This document shows positions 1 to 9,046 of a stretch of DNA of 64,000 nucleotides, in pieces. Positions within the stretch are counted from its first letter, which is position 1. Every line of letters starts with the position of its first letter. Below the pieces are notes generated by a model, which was given only the letters and a program-made list of their open reading frames with translations, searched no databases and was not told the origin of the DNA. This DNA is from JACVRW01 sp963751105 (lineage in GTDB: Bacteria > Actinomycetota > Thermoleophilia > Solirubrobacterales > Thermoleophilaceae). The stretch covers positions 2,808,612 to 2,872,611 of the forward strand of contig CAVVTG010000002.1 of assembly GCA_963751105.1 (NCBI GenBank). The letters run 5' to 3'. The position numbers and the translations under genes were made by a program.

Positions 1-792
1 GCTAACGGCCCGCGAAGCGGGCTCGGCAGGCTCGGCCACGAGCTCGTGCCAGGGGGTCAAAATACGCGGCCCGTCGGCCGTGATCGCCACCGTGTGCTCG
101 AAGTGGGCGGCCAGGGATCCGTCCTGCGAGTAGACGGCCCAGCCGTCCGTGCCCATGCGCACCTGATGGGTGCCCACGTTGACCATCGGCTCCACGGCGA
201 GCACCATTCCCTCCTCGAGCTCCGGCCCCGTGCCCGGCTGCCCGTAGTTGGGGATCTGCGGGTCCTCGTGCATGTCGCGGCCGATGCCGTGGCCCACCAG
301 CGAGCGGATGACGGCGAAGCCCTCGGACTCCACGCGAGCCTGGACCGCGTGCGAGACGTCTCCCAGGCGGTTGCCCGGCCGGCACTGCTCGACGGCGTCG
401 AACAGCGACGCGCGGGTCACGGCCAGCAGCCGGTGCGCCACCGGGGTGACGTTGCCGATCGGGTGGGTCATGGCGCCGTCCGCCACCCAGCCGTCGAGGA
501 TCACGCCGATGTCCACGGAGAGGAGGTCGCCGCGCTTGAGCTCGTAGCGGCCGGGGATCCCGTGGACCACCATCGAGTTGGGTGACAGGCAGGTTGAGCC
601 GGGGAAGCCGTTGTAGCCCTTGAACGCCGGCTCGCCGCCCTGCGAGCGGATGTAGCGCTCGGCCGCCTCGTCGATCTGGGCCGTGGTCACCCCCGGCCGC
701 GCCTTCTTTCGCAGCAGCTCGTGGCAGCGGGCCAGGATGCGGCCCGCCGCGGCCATCTTGTCGAGCTCCTCGGGCGTCTTGCGGATGATCAC
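1..792 (-). CDS. map: Methionine aminopeptidase type I (3' end runs off the window)
   Basis: Removes the initiator methionine from nascent proteins; a two-metal cytosolic peptidase. Translating the minus strand from GTG 792 gives 264 residues with no stop before base 1. The pita-bread fold blocks are visible: GYNGFPGSTCLSPNSMVVHG near residue 60, the metal aspartates in SVDIGV and GAMTHPIG, the His in SLVGHGIGRDMHE, and the Glu in LAVEPMV. About 250-270 residues is the usual length, so the gene is nearly complete here. It starts 5 bp after adk stops and closes the spc-type operon, as in most Gram-positive bacteria. Confidence 0.93.
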   Translation of the reverse strand, partial: MIIRKTPEELDKMAAAGRILARCHELLRKKARPGVTTAQIDEAAERYIRSQGGEPAFKGYNGFPGSTCLSPNSMVVHGIPGRYELKRGDLLSVDIGVILDGWVADGAMTHPIGNVTPVAHRLLAVTRASLFDAVEQCRPGNRLGDVSHAVQARVESEGFAVIRSLVGHGIGRDMHEDPQIPNYGQPGTGPELEEGMVLAVEPMVNVGTHQVRMGTDGWAVYSQDGSLAAHFEHTVAITADGPRILTPWHELVAEPAEPASRAVS

Positions 793-797
793 CGTGC

Positions 798-1472
798 TCA
801 GAGCTCGGCTTCGAGGCGCAGCGTGGCCAGGGTCGCGCGGATGTGGTCGTGGACCTCCTCCTGGGTGCGGCTGCCGTCGAAGCGGCGCAGCAGGCCCTTG
901 TCCTCGTACCAGTCGATCAACGGGGAGGTCTGTTCGTGGTAGACCGACAGCCGCGCCTCGATCACCTCGGGCTTGTCGTCGTCGCGCTGGAACAGCCGCG
1001 AGCCGTCCTGGTCGCAGACGCCCTCGTTCTTGGGCGGGTCGAACTCCACGTGGTACACGTGCCCGTTCTTGACGCAGGTACGCCTGCCGGAGAGACGGCG
1101 AATGACCTCCGCATCGGAGGCGTCGATCAGGAGCACCGCCGTGAGCGAGCGGCCGCGCCCGTCGAGGTTGCTCTCGAGCATCTCCGCCTGGCGGATGGTG
1201 CGCGGGAAGCCGTCGAGCAGGAAGCCGTCGTCGGCCTCGCCGGTGTCGAGCCGCTCGTCGATGATCCCGGCCACGAGCTCGTCGGGCACGAGCTTGCCCT
1301 CGTTCATCAGCGGCTCGGCCTGCCGGCCCATCTCGGTCTTGCTCTCCACCGCCTCGCGCAGGATGTTGCCGGTGGAGTAGTACGGCAGCCCGAAATCGGC
1401 GATCAGCTTCTCTGCCTGAGTGCCCTTGCCCGCCCCGGGCGGGCCGAGCAGCACCAGGTTGAGCTCGGTCAT
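798..1472 (-). CDS. adk: Adenylate kinase
   Basis: Interconverts ATP + AMP and 2 ADP. The 224-residue product begins with the P-loop GPPGAGKGTQ (residues 10-19), has the AMP-site DGFPRT, and a full-length LID. The LID keeps zinc-type ligands (Cys in RRTC, His of NGHVYH, then CDQDG), so a structural metal site is likely. It sits directly between secY (34 bp upstream) and map (5 bp downstream), the classic position. Start ATG at 1472. Confidence 0.97.
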   Translation of the reverse strand: MTELNLVLLGPPGAGKGTQAEKLIADFGLPYYSTGNILREAVESKTEMGRQAEPLMNEGKLVPDELVAGIIDERLDTGEADDGFLLDGFPRTIRQAEMLESNLDGRGRSLTAVLLIDASDAEVIRRLSGRRTCVKNGHVYHVEFDPPKNEGVCDQDGSRLFQRDDDKPEVIEARLSVYHEQTSPLIDWYEDKGLLRRFDGSRTQEEVHDHIRATLATLRLEAEL

Positions 1473-1506
1473 ATGGCGAGCGCGCGGCGCGCGCGAGCGT
1501 TCGCGT

Positions 1507-2781
1507 TCACTTGAGGAAGCCCTCGTAGTTGCGCATCATCAGCTGCGCCTCGAGCTGCTTCATCGTGTCGAGCGCCACGCCCACCACGATCAGGATCGAG
1601 GTGCCGCCGAAGAAGAAGTTGGCGCTCGTCTGGTTGATGAGGATCGTGGGCAGAGCCGCGACCGCCGCCAGGTAGAGGGCGCCCGGGAAGGTCAACCGCG
1701 CGAGGATGCGGTCGAGATATTCGGCCGTGGGTCTTCCAGGCCTCACACCCGGGATGAAGCCGCCGTACTTCTTCAGGTTGTCCGCCTGCTCCACCGGATT
1801 GAAGGTGACCGCCGTGTAGAAGTAGGTGAAGACGATGATGAGGATCGACTCGCCGATCAGATAGGCCGCCCCGTTGGGGTTGAAGAAGGCGGAGAAGTCC
1901 TGGGCCCAGCTGGCCTGCGTGAGCTCCCCCACCGTGGGCGGGAAGGCCATCAGCGAGGCGGCGAAGATCACCGGGATCACGCCGGCCATGTTCACGCGCA
2001 GCGGCAGGTAGGTGGAGCCGCCGCCGGCCATCCGCCGGCCCACCACGCGCTTGGCGTATTGGATCGGGATGCGGCGCTGACCCTCCTGCATGAAGACGAT
2101 GCCGGCGATGATGGCCAGGGCCAGGAAGGGCATCATCACCACGAAGATCTGGTCCGGGTTGGTCCACCAGGCCTGGATGCCGCTCGGCAGCCCGGAGGCG
2201 ATCGACGCGAAGATCATCAGCGAGATGCCGTTGCCGATGCCGCGCTGGGTGATCAGCTCGCCGAACCACATCAGCAGCACACAGCCGGCAGTGAGCGTCA
2301 GCACGATCACGAAGACGCGCCCGAAGGTGAAGTTGTCCACCACCTGTGTGCCCTCGCTGCCGGCAAAGGTGCGGAAGAGGAACACGTAGCCGATCGACTG
2401 ACCGAAGGCGAGAGCGACGGTGAGATAGCGCGTGTACTGCGTGATCTTCTGCTGGCCCACCTCGCCCTCCTTGCGGAGCTTGTCCAGCGAGGGGATCACC
2501 ACGGTCAGCAGCTGCAGCATGATCGACGCGGTGATGTAGGGCATGATCCCGAGCGCGAAGATGGCGAAGCGCTGGAGCGAGCCGCCCGAGAACAGGTTGA
2601 GGAAGCCGAGCACGTTCGACTGGCCCTCGAAGTTGGAGGCCAGATCCTCCACCACATCGACGTTGATGCCCGGCGCCGGGATGTAGGCGCCCAGCCGGTA
2701 GAGGGCGAGCATCGCGGCGGTGAACGCGAGCTTCTTCCGGATCTCGGGGACCCGGAAGGCGTTCAGGAACGTCCGCAGCAC
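1507..2781 (-). CDS. secY: Protein translocase channel subunit SecY
   Basis: Forms the channel of the SecYEG translocon in the cytoplasmic membrane. 424 residues with about ten hydrophobic segments. The N-terminal FRVPEIRKKLAFTAAMLALY opening, the plug-proximal GSLQRFAIFALGIMPYITAS stretch and the C-terminal cytosolic loop are typical of the family, and the length is normal. It lies 4 bp after rplO, in the canonical spc order. Its partner SecE is encoded at the far end of the supercluster (34830-35462). Confidence 0.97.
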   Translation of the reverse strand: MLRTFLNAFRVPEIRKKLAFTAAMLALYRLGAYIPAPGINVDVVEDLASNFEGQSNVLGFLNLFSGGSLQRFAIFALGIMPYITASIMLQLLTVVIPSLDKLRKEGEVGQQKITQYTRYLTVALAFGQSIGYVFLFRTFAGSEGTQVVDNFTFGRVFVIVLTLTAGCVLLMWFGELITQRGIGNGISLMIFASIASGLPSGIQAWWTNPDQIFVVMMPFLALAIIAGIVFMQEGQRRIPIQYAKRVVGRRMAGGGSTYLPLRVNMAGVIPVIFAASLMAFPPTVGELTQASWAQDFSAFFNPNGAAYLIGESILIIVFTYFYTAVTFNPVEQADNLKKYGGFIPGVRPGRPTAEYLDRILARLTFPGALYLAAVAALPTILINQTSANFFFGGTSILIVVGVALDTMKQLEAQLMMRNYEGFLK

Positions 2782-2785
2782 GGGG

Positions 2786-3274
2786 TTAGTCCTCGATCAG
2801 CTGGCAGGTTCCGCCTGCCGCCTCGATCTTCTCCCTGGCGGACTTCGAGAAGCCGTGAGCGTGCACGGTGAGCGACTTGGAGATCTCTCCGCGGCCCAGA
2901 ATCTTGACCGGCACGTCGCGGCGGGTGGCCAGGTTCTGGCCCTTGAGCGACTCCGGGGTGACCTCGGCGCCGTCGTCGAAGCGGGCCTCGAGGTCGGTGA
3001 GGTTGACCGGCTGGGTGGCCGTGCGGAACTTCTCGAAGGGCATCGACTTCTTCATGTGCGGGCCGCGCAGCTTGCGCATCCGCATGTGAATCGGCGTCTG
3101 GCCGCCCTCGAAGCGCACGCGGCGCTTGGAGCCCGAGCGCGAGCCCGCGCCCTTGTGGCCGCGGCCCGAAGTCTTGCCGGTGCCCGAGCCCTCGCCGCGG
3201 CCCACACGCTTGCGCTCCTTGCGGGCGCCCGGAGCCGGGCGGAGGGAATGCAGTCCTATGCGCTCATCAGCCAT
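2786..3274 (-). CDS. rplO: 50S ribosomal protein L15
   Basis: Large-subunit protein that stabilises 23S rRNA. The 162 residues start with the L15 signature LHSLRPAPGARKERKRVGRG, followed by the Gly/Lys-rich GTGKTSGRGHKGAGSRSG and the C-terminal beta domain with AHGFSKSAREKIEAAGG. Its ATG (3274) overlaps the end of rpmD by 8 bases, implying translational coupling. Confidence 0.96.
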   Translation of the reverse strand: MADERIGLHSLRPAPGARKERKRVGRGEGSGTGKTSGRGHKGAGSRSGSKRRVRFEGGQTPIHMRMRKLRGPHMKKSMPFEKFRTATQPVNLTDLEARFDDGAEVTPESLKGQNLATRRDVPVKILGRGEISKSLTVHAHGFSKSAREKIEAAGGTCQLIED

Positions 3275-3445
3275 CGCGCACCTCGACGAGGTGCTGGACC
3301 GCGTGCACCGCGCCGCGCAGCGTAGGGACGTCCTCGCGCTCGGAGGAGCGGCCGATCTTGCCGAGGCCGAGCGACCTGAGCGTGTCGTGCTGCTTGCGCG
3401 ACGAGCCGTTCGAGGAACGCACCTGGGTGATCACGAGCTTGGCCA

Positions 3446-3446
<1 letters not shown>
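3267..3446 (-). CDS. rpmD: 50S ribosomal protein L30
   Basis: A 59-residue product, too short to stand out as an open frame but clearly L30: MAKLVITQVRSS, then RKQHDTLRSLGLGKIG, then the C-terminal RGAVHRVQHLVEV. The ATG at 3446 shares bases with the rpsE stop (TGATG junction), and the TGA (3267-3269) lies inside the start of rplO. This is the standard rpsE-rpmD-rplO arrangement. Confidence 0.95.
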
Positions 3447-4033
<587 letters not shown>

Positions 4034-4069
4034 GCGAACCACTCACCGTAGCGATCAGCAGCGTTGCGC

Positions 4070-4423
4070 TCAAAACTTCAGCCCCTTCTCGCGCGCGCCG
4101 TCGGCGAGCGCCTTGACGCGGCCGTGGTAGCGGTAGCCACCCCGGTCGAAGATCACGGTCTCGACGCCGGCCTCGCGGCCGCGCTCGGCCAGCAACTCGC
4201 CGGCGCGTGTGGCCTGCTCCATGGAGCCGAGCGCCTTGAGCTCGCCCTCGGTCCAGTTGACGGCGGCCACGGTGTGGCCCGACACGTCGTCGATCAGCTG
4301 CGCGCCGATGCCCCGGTTGGAGCGGAACACCGACAGCCGCGGGCGCTCGGAGGTGCCGCGCACCTTGGCGCGCACCCGGCGGCGCCGGCGCAGACGCTGT
4401 TGTGCCTTCGTCGTCGTGCTCAT
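4070..4423 (-). CDS. rplR: 50S ribosomal protein L18
   Basis: Binds 5S rRNA with L5 in the central protuberance. 117 residues, family length. Visible features are the Arg-rich N-terminus RLRRRRRVRAKVRGTSERPR, LSVFRSNRGIGAQLIDD and the C-terminal FDRGGYRYHGRVKALADGAR, all characteristic. Its ATG overlaps the rplF stop by four bases (ATGA). Confidence 0.97.
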   Translation of the reverse strand: MSTTTKAQQRLRRRRRVRAKVRGTSERPRLSVFRSNRGIGAQLIDDVSGHTVAAVNWTEGELKALGSMEQATRAGELLAERGREAGVETVIFDRGGYRYHGRVKALADGAREKGLKF

Positions 4424-4954
4424 GCGCGCTTACCGACCTTCCTCATCACGTACTCGCCCTCGTAGCGGATGCCCTTGCCCTTGTAGGGCTCGGGCGGGCG
4501 CTTCTTGCGGATGTTGGCCGCCACCTCGCCCACCGCCTGCTTGGAGATGCCGCGCACCACCACGCGAGTGGGCTGGGGCACTTCGAAGTCGATGCCGGCG
4601 GGAGCGTCCATCTCCACCGGATGTGAGTAGCCGAGCGCGAGCACGAGCTTGTTGCCCTGAAGCTGGGCGCGGTAGCCCACGCCCTGGATCTCCAGGCGCT
4701 TCTCGAAGCCGTTGGTCACGCCCTCGACCATGTTCGCGATCAGGCTGCGTGTCAGCCCGTGCAGCGCGCGGTGCTCGCCGCGGTCGGTGGGGCGGGTCAC
4801 GACGATCTCGCCGTTCTCCTGGCGCACCTCGATCTGGCGGTTCTTGCGCTCCGACAGCTCGCCCTTGGGGCCCTTGACCTTCACGAGCTCAGGCTCGATC
4901 GAGACCTCCACCCCGCCGGGCACGGCGATCGGGCTGCTTTCCGATGCGGCTCAT
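4420..4954 (-). CDS. rplF: 50S ribosomal protein L6, N-terminus interrupted by a one-base frameshift
   Basis: L6 lies near the sarcin-ricin loop and the factor-binding site. The long frame begins only at GTG 4923 (PGGVEVSIEPELVKVKGPKG onward, 167 residues). A better start, ATG 4954, follows GGTGAGG at ideal spacing and encodes MSRIGKQ, the universal L6 opening, but in another frame. Removing one base from the GGG at 4931-4933 joins them as MSRIGKQPIAVPGGVEV. The C-terminal PEPYKGKGIRYEGEYV motif is intact. An indel error is the simplest reading; translation from GTG 4923 is the alternative. Confidence 0.9.
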
Positions 4955-4964
4955 GCTGCTCGCC

Positions 4965-5363
4965 TCACCAGACCTGCGCCACGAGCTCGCCACCCACGCC
5001 GGCGCGGCGGGCCTCGTGACCGGTCATCACGCCCTGGGAGGTGGACACGATGGTCGTGCCCATCCCGCCCTGGACCTTCGGCACGAGACCGGCCTGGACG
5101 TAGGTGCGCCGGCCGGGCCTCGACACCCGCTGCAGCCCCTGGATCACGGGCTTGCGGTCCTCGGTGTACTTGAGCGTCACGCGCAGCACCCGGCCCACGC
5201 GGGCCGGCTCCACCGCGAAGTCCTCGATGTAGCCCTGCTCGCGCAGGATGCGCGCGAGCTCCGCCTTGAACGTCGAGGCGGGCATCTCGACCTCGTCGCG
5301 ATCGGCGTGCAGGCCGTTGCGGATGCGGGTCAGGAAATCGGCTATCGGATCGGTGAACGACAT
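4965..5363 (-). CDS. rpsH: 30S ribosomal protein S8
   Basis: Primary 16S rRNA-binding protein of the platform, and the translational repressor of the spc operon in E. coli. 132 residues: the N-terminal TDPIADFLTRIRNG, central LRVTLKYTEDRKPVIQGLQR and C-terminal GGMGTTIVSTSQGVMTGHEA blocks are diagnostic. Lies between rpsZ (4 bp gap) and rplF (10 bp gap). Confidence 0.97.
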   Translation of the reverse strand: MSFTDPIADFLTRIRNGLHADRDEVEMPASTFKAELARILREQGYIEDFAVEPARVGRVLRVTLKYTEDRKPVIQGLQRVSRPGRRTYVQAGLVPKVQGGMGTTIVSTSQGVMTGHEARRAGVGGELVAQVW

Positions 5364-5367
5364 GGGG

Positions 5368-5553
5368 CTACCAGCTCGACTTCGTCAGGCCGGGAATCAT
5401 GCCCTCGTGGGCGATCTCGCGCAGGCAGATGCGGCAGAGCCCGAACTTGCGAACGTAGGCGCGCGGGCGGCCGCACCGCTTGCAGCGGTTGTAGTTGCGG
5501 GTCTGGTATTTGGATCCGCGCTGCTGGCGGACCCTCTGTGACGTCTTGGCCAT
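5368..5553 (-). CDS. rpsZ: 30S ribosomal protein S14 type Z (zinc-binding)
   Basis: 61-residue short S14 of the zinc-ribbon class. CKRCGRP and CRICLRE provide the CxxC...CxxC zinc ligands, and the C-terminus ends IPGLTKSSW as expected. The C+ form is the usual housekeeping version in Actinobacteria; no zinc-independent paralogue is seen in this window. The ATG at 5553 overlaps the rplE stop by one base. Confidence 0.96.
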   Translation of the reverse strand: MAKTSQRVRQQRGSKYQTRNYNRCKRCGRPRAYVRKFGLCRICLREIAHEGMIPGLTKSSW

Positions 5554-6332
5554 TACTCCTCTGTCCCTTCGCCCGCCTCGCTGCCTTCTTCTTCGCCCTC
5601 TTCGTCCTCCGAGGCGGCGGGCGCCTCGTAGGCCTCCGGGTTCTCTTCCTTGAGCTCCTCGTACGCCGCGGCCTCAGCCTCTGCCTTCTGGCGAAGCTCC
5701 TCGTGGTGGCGCTCCTCCTCGGCCTCCTCCTGTGCATCGGCGGTCGAGCCCGGGGCGCCCTCGGGCGCGAAGGGCATGCCGAGCTCACGGAGGAGGACGT
5801 AGGCCTCCTCGTCGGTCTTGGCGGAAGTGGTGATCGTCACGTCGAGGCCGCGCACCTGATCGATGGCGTCGTAGTCGATCTCGGGAAAGATGATCTGCTC
5901 GCGTACGCCCATCGAGTAGTTGCCGCGCCCGTCGAAGGAACGCGCATTCAGACCGCGGAAGTCGCGGATGCGCGGGATCGCGATCGCGGTGAGCCGGTCG
6001 AGGAACTCCCACATGCGCGCGCGGCGCAGCGTGACGCTGAGGCCCACGGGCATGCCGTCGCGCAGCTTGAAGTTCGCGATCGACTTGCGGGCAAGGCGCA
6101 CGTTGGGCCTCAGCCCGGCGATCGTGGCCAGCTGCTCCTGGGCGGCGTCGAGCATGTTCGAGTCCTGCTTGGCCTCGCCCACGCCCATGTTGAGCGTGAT
6201 CTTCTCGACCGTCGGGACCTCCATCACGGAGCTGTAGCCGAAGCGCTCCTGCAGGCTGTCGCGGATCTCGGCCTCGTAGCGCTCCTTGAGGCGCGGCGGA
6301 ACGGCGGCGGTGGCGGTAGCTGAGGCTTCCAT
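5553..6332 (-). CDS. rplE: 50S ribosomal protein L5 with a long acidic C-terminal extension
   Basis: Binds 5S rRNA and contacts the P-site tRNA. The L5 core covers roughly residues 12-190 (EKITLNMGVGEAKQDSNML, ARKSIANFKLRDGMPVG, DFRGLNARSFDGRGNYSMG). The protein then continues for about 65 Glu/Ala-rich residues (196-259), unlike the ~180-residue bacterial norm. The extension is in frame, ends at a clean stop that overlaps rpsZ, and could form a helix or coiled coil. Its function is unknown. Confidence 0.96.
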   Translation of the reverse strand: MEASATATAAVPPRLKERYEAEIRDSLQERFGYSSVMEVPTVEKITLNMGVGEAKQDSNMLDAAQEQLATIAGLRPNVRLARKSIANFKLRDGMPVGLSVTLRRARMWEFLDRLTAIAIPRIRDFRGLNARSFDGRGNYSMGVREQIIFPEIDYDAIDQVRGLDVTITTSAKTDEEAYVLLRELGMPFAPEGAPGSTADAQEEAEEERHHEELRQKAEAEAAAYEELKEENPEAYEAPAASEDEEGEEEGSEAGEGTEE

Positions 6333-6664
6333 CAGTCGAGCTCCGTCCCGGATCGCTTGGCCACGCGCACGCGCCGCCCGCCCTCGCGCTTTATGCCCAC
6401 GCGAGACGGCTCGCCGCTCTCGGGGTCGATCAGCATCACGTTCGAGACGTGGATCGGGCCCTCCTTCTCGATGATGCCGCCGAGCTCCTGGGCGCGCTGG
6501 GTGTCGCGCAGCGTGCGGGGCGCCATGTGGCGCTTGACGATGTTCGCGCCCTCCACGTAGACCTTGTCCTTGCGCGGGTCGACCCTCAGCACACGGCCGG
6601 TCTTGCCGCGGTCCTTGCCGGCGATGATGCGCACGGTGTCGTCGCGACGGATCTTGACGGCCAT
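6332..6664 (-). CDS. rplX: 50S ribosomal protein L24
   Basis: Assembly-initiator protein near the polypeptide exit. 110 residues from ATG 6664, which lies 2 bp after the rplN stop. The KOW motif is plain: KIRRDDTVRIIAGKDRGKTG followed by VLRVDPRKDKVYVEGANIVK, then HVSNVMLIDP. A longer open frame extends upstream but only shadows rplN. Confidence 0.96.
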   Translation of the reverse strand: MAVKIRRDDTVRIIAGKDRGKTGRVLRVDPRKDKVYVEGANIVKRHMAPRTLRDTQRAQELGGIIEKEGPIHVSNVMLIDPESGEPSRVGIKREGGRRVRVAKRSGTELD

Positions 6665-6666
6665 GG

Positions 6667-7035
6667 TCAGAGCACCTCCGGAGCGAGCGAGACGATCTTC
6701 ATGAAGTTGCGGTCGCGCAGCTCGCGGGCCACGGGGCCGAAGATGCGGGTGCCGCGCGGGTTGTTGGTGGCGTCGATCAGCACCGCGGCGTTCTCGTCGA
6801 AGGAGATGTAGGTGCCGTCGTCGCGGCCGAACTCCTTCTTCGTGCGCACGATCACCGCGGTCACCACCTCGCCCTTCTTGACCGAGCCGTGCGGGATGGC
6901 CTGCTTGACCGTGCCGACGATGATGTCGCCGACGCCGGCGTAGCGGCGGTGCGAGCCTCCGCGCACGCGGATGCACAGGATCTCACGCGCTCCCGTGTTG
7001 TCCGCCACCTTGAGTCTCGACTCCTGCTGGATCAC
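6667..7035 (-). CDS. rplN: 50S ribosomal protein L14
   Basis: Forms an inter-subunit bridge with 16S rRNA. 122 residues with MIQQESRLKVADNTGAREIL, the RGGSHRRYAGVGD segment and the C-terminal FGPVARELRDRNFMKIVSLA. Length and sequence are fully typical. The start overlaps the rpsQ stop by one base. Confidence 0.98.
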   Translation of the reverse strand: MIQQESRLKVADNTGAREILCIRVRGGSHRRYAGVGDIIVGTVKQAIPHGSVKKGEVVTAVIVRTKKEFGRDDGTYISFDENAAVLIDATNNPRGTRIFGPVARELRDRNFMKIVSLAPEVL

Positions 7036-7544
7036 TAGCGCGCCTTCTCCATGACCTCGACCAGGCGCCAGCGCTTGGTGCGGCTGAGCGGGCGGCTCTC
7101 GATCACGCGAACGGTGTCGCCGACGTTGGCCTCGTTGGCCTCGTCGTGCGCATGCAGCTTCGACGAGCTCCGCACGATCTTCTTGTACATCCGGTGGCGT
7201 CGCGCCGTGTCGACGCGGACGGTGATCGTCTTGTCGGCCTTGTCGGACACCACGACGCCCTGGCGCACCTTGAGCACTCCGCCGCCGGTGTCCTCGACCA
7301 CGGGGGTCTCGCCCCGCGGCTGGGAGGCGCGCCGCTCGCGGCTGCGCTGGCGATAGTCGCGCCGGTGCTTGGCCTTGCGGGCCCGCTCGGTGGCGCGTTC
7401 CGCGGCACGCTCCTCCACGGAGCGCTGGGGTCGAGCCTCGCCCTCGCTGCTCGAGCGCTCGCGCTTGCGGCGCTCCTTGGGCGGGAGCTGCTCTTCGGTC
7501 GTCCCGTTCTCTTCGGTCACGTTGTCTTCAGTCTCGGAAGTCAT
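7035..7544 (-). CDS. rpsQ: 30S ribosomal protein S17 with a long charged N-terminal extension
   Basis: The S17 OB-fold core occupies about residues 90-169 (RQGVVVSDKADKTITVRVDT, HDEANEANVGDTVRVIESRP, SRTKRWRLVEV). It is preceded by ~88 residues that are first acidic, then Arg/Glu-rich (ERAAERATERARKAKHRRDY) and low in hydrophobics. S17 is normally 80-90 residues. The start is the ATG of an ATGA overlap with rpmC, which fixes it. The extension may thread along rRNA, but that is a guess. Confidence 0.96.
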   Translation of the reverse strand: MTSETEDNVTEENGTTEEQLPPKERRKRERSSSEGEARPQRSVEERAAERATERARKAKHRRDYRQRSRERRASQPRGETPVVEDTGGGVLKVRQGVVVSDKADKTITVRVDTARRHRMYKKIVRSSSKLHAHDEANEANVGDTVRVIESRPLSRTKRWRLVEVMEKAR

Positions 7545-7765
7545 GTCTTCTTCTGCCTACGGATCTCCACGTCCACGTCTATTCCGCGCGTGCGCGCCTC
7601 GGTGAGGGCCCGCGCCACGTCCGTCTTCGCCTGCTTCATCCGCGCCGTGTTCTCCAGCTGGCCGGTGGCGTGCTGGAAGCGCAGGTTGAACAGCTCCTGC
7701 CGCGCGTTGTCCGCGAACTCCACGAGCTGCGGATCCTCGAGGTTACGCATCTCTGCAGCTTTCAC
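7541..7765 (-). CDS. rpmC: 50S ribosomal protein L29
   Basis: Small helical-hairpin protein beside the exit tunnel. 74 residues from a GTG at 7765 that overlaps the rplP stop (GTGA). The signature ELFNLRFQHATGQLENTARM is present, with an N-terminal MRNLEDPQLVEF helix. It ends in an ATGA overlap with rpsQ. Confidence 0.95.
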   Translation of the reverse strand: MKAAEMRNLEDPQLVEFADNARQELFNLRFQHATGQLENTARMKQAKTDVARALTEARTRGIDVDVEIRRQKKT

Positions 7766-8180
7766 TGACCCGATCCCTCGCGCTGGACGAACTTGGTCTT
7801 CACGGGCAGCTTGTGGCCGGCCAGGCGCATCGCCTCGCGGGCCAGATCCTCCGGCACGCCCGACAGCTCGAACATCACTCGGCCGGGCTTGACCACGGCC
7901 ACCCAGCCCTCGGGCGAGCCCTTGCCGGAGCCCATGCGGGTCTCGGCGGGCTTCTTCGTGTACGGCTTGTCCGGGAAGATGTTGATCCAGACCTTGCCGC
8001 CGCGCTTGATCTTGCGGGTCATCGCGATTCGGGCGGCCTCGATCTGGCGGTTGGTGACCCAGCCGCGCTCGAGGGCCTTCAGCCCGTACTCGCCGAACTC
8101 CACGTTCGTGCCGCCCTTGGCGTAGCCGCGCCTGCGGCCACGGTGCTCCTTGCGCCATTTGACTCGCTTGGGCTGAAGCA

Positions 8181-8181
<1 letters not shown>
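7762..8181 (-). CDS. rplP: 50S ribosomal protein L16
   Basis: Late-assembling protein near the A-site and peptidyl-transferase centre. 139 residues. It opens MLQPKRVKWRKEHRGRRRGY, continues with ALERGWVTNRQIEAARIAMT and KIFPDKPYTKKPAETRMGSG-like sequence, and ends AGHKLPVKTKFV. Standard length. The ATG at 8181 overlaps the rpsC stop by one base. Confidence 0.97.
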
Positions 8182-9044
<863 letters not shown>

Positions 9045-9046
9045 GG

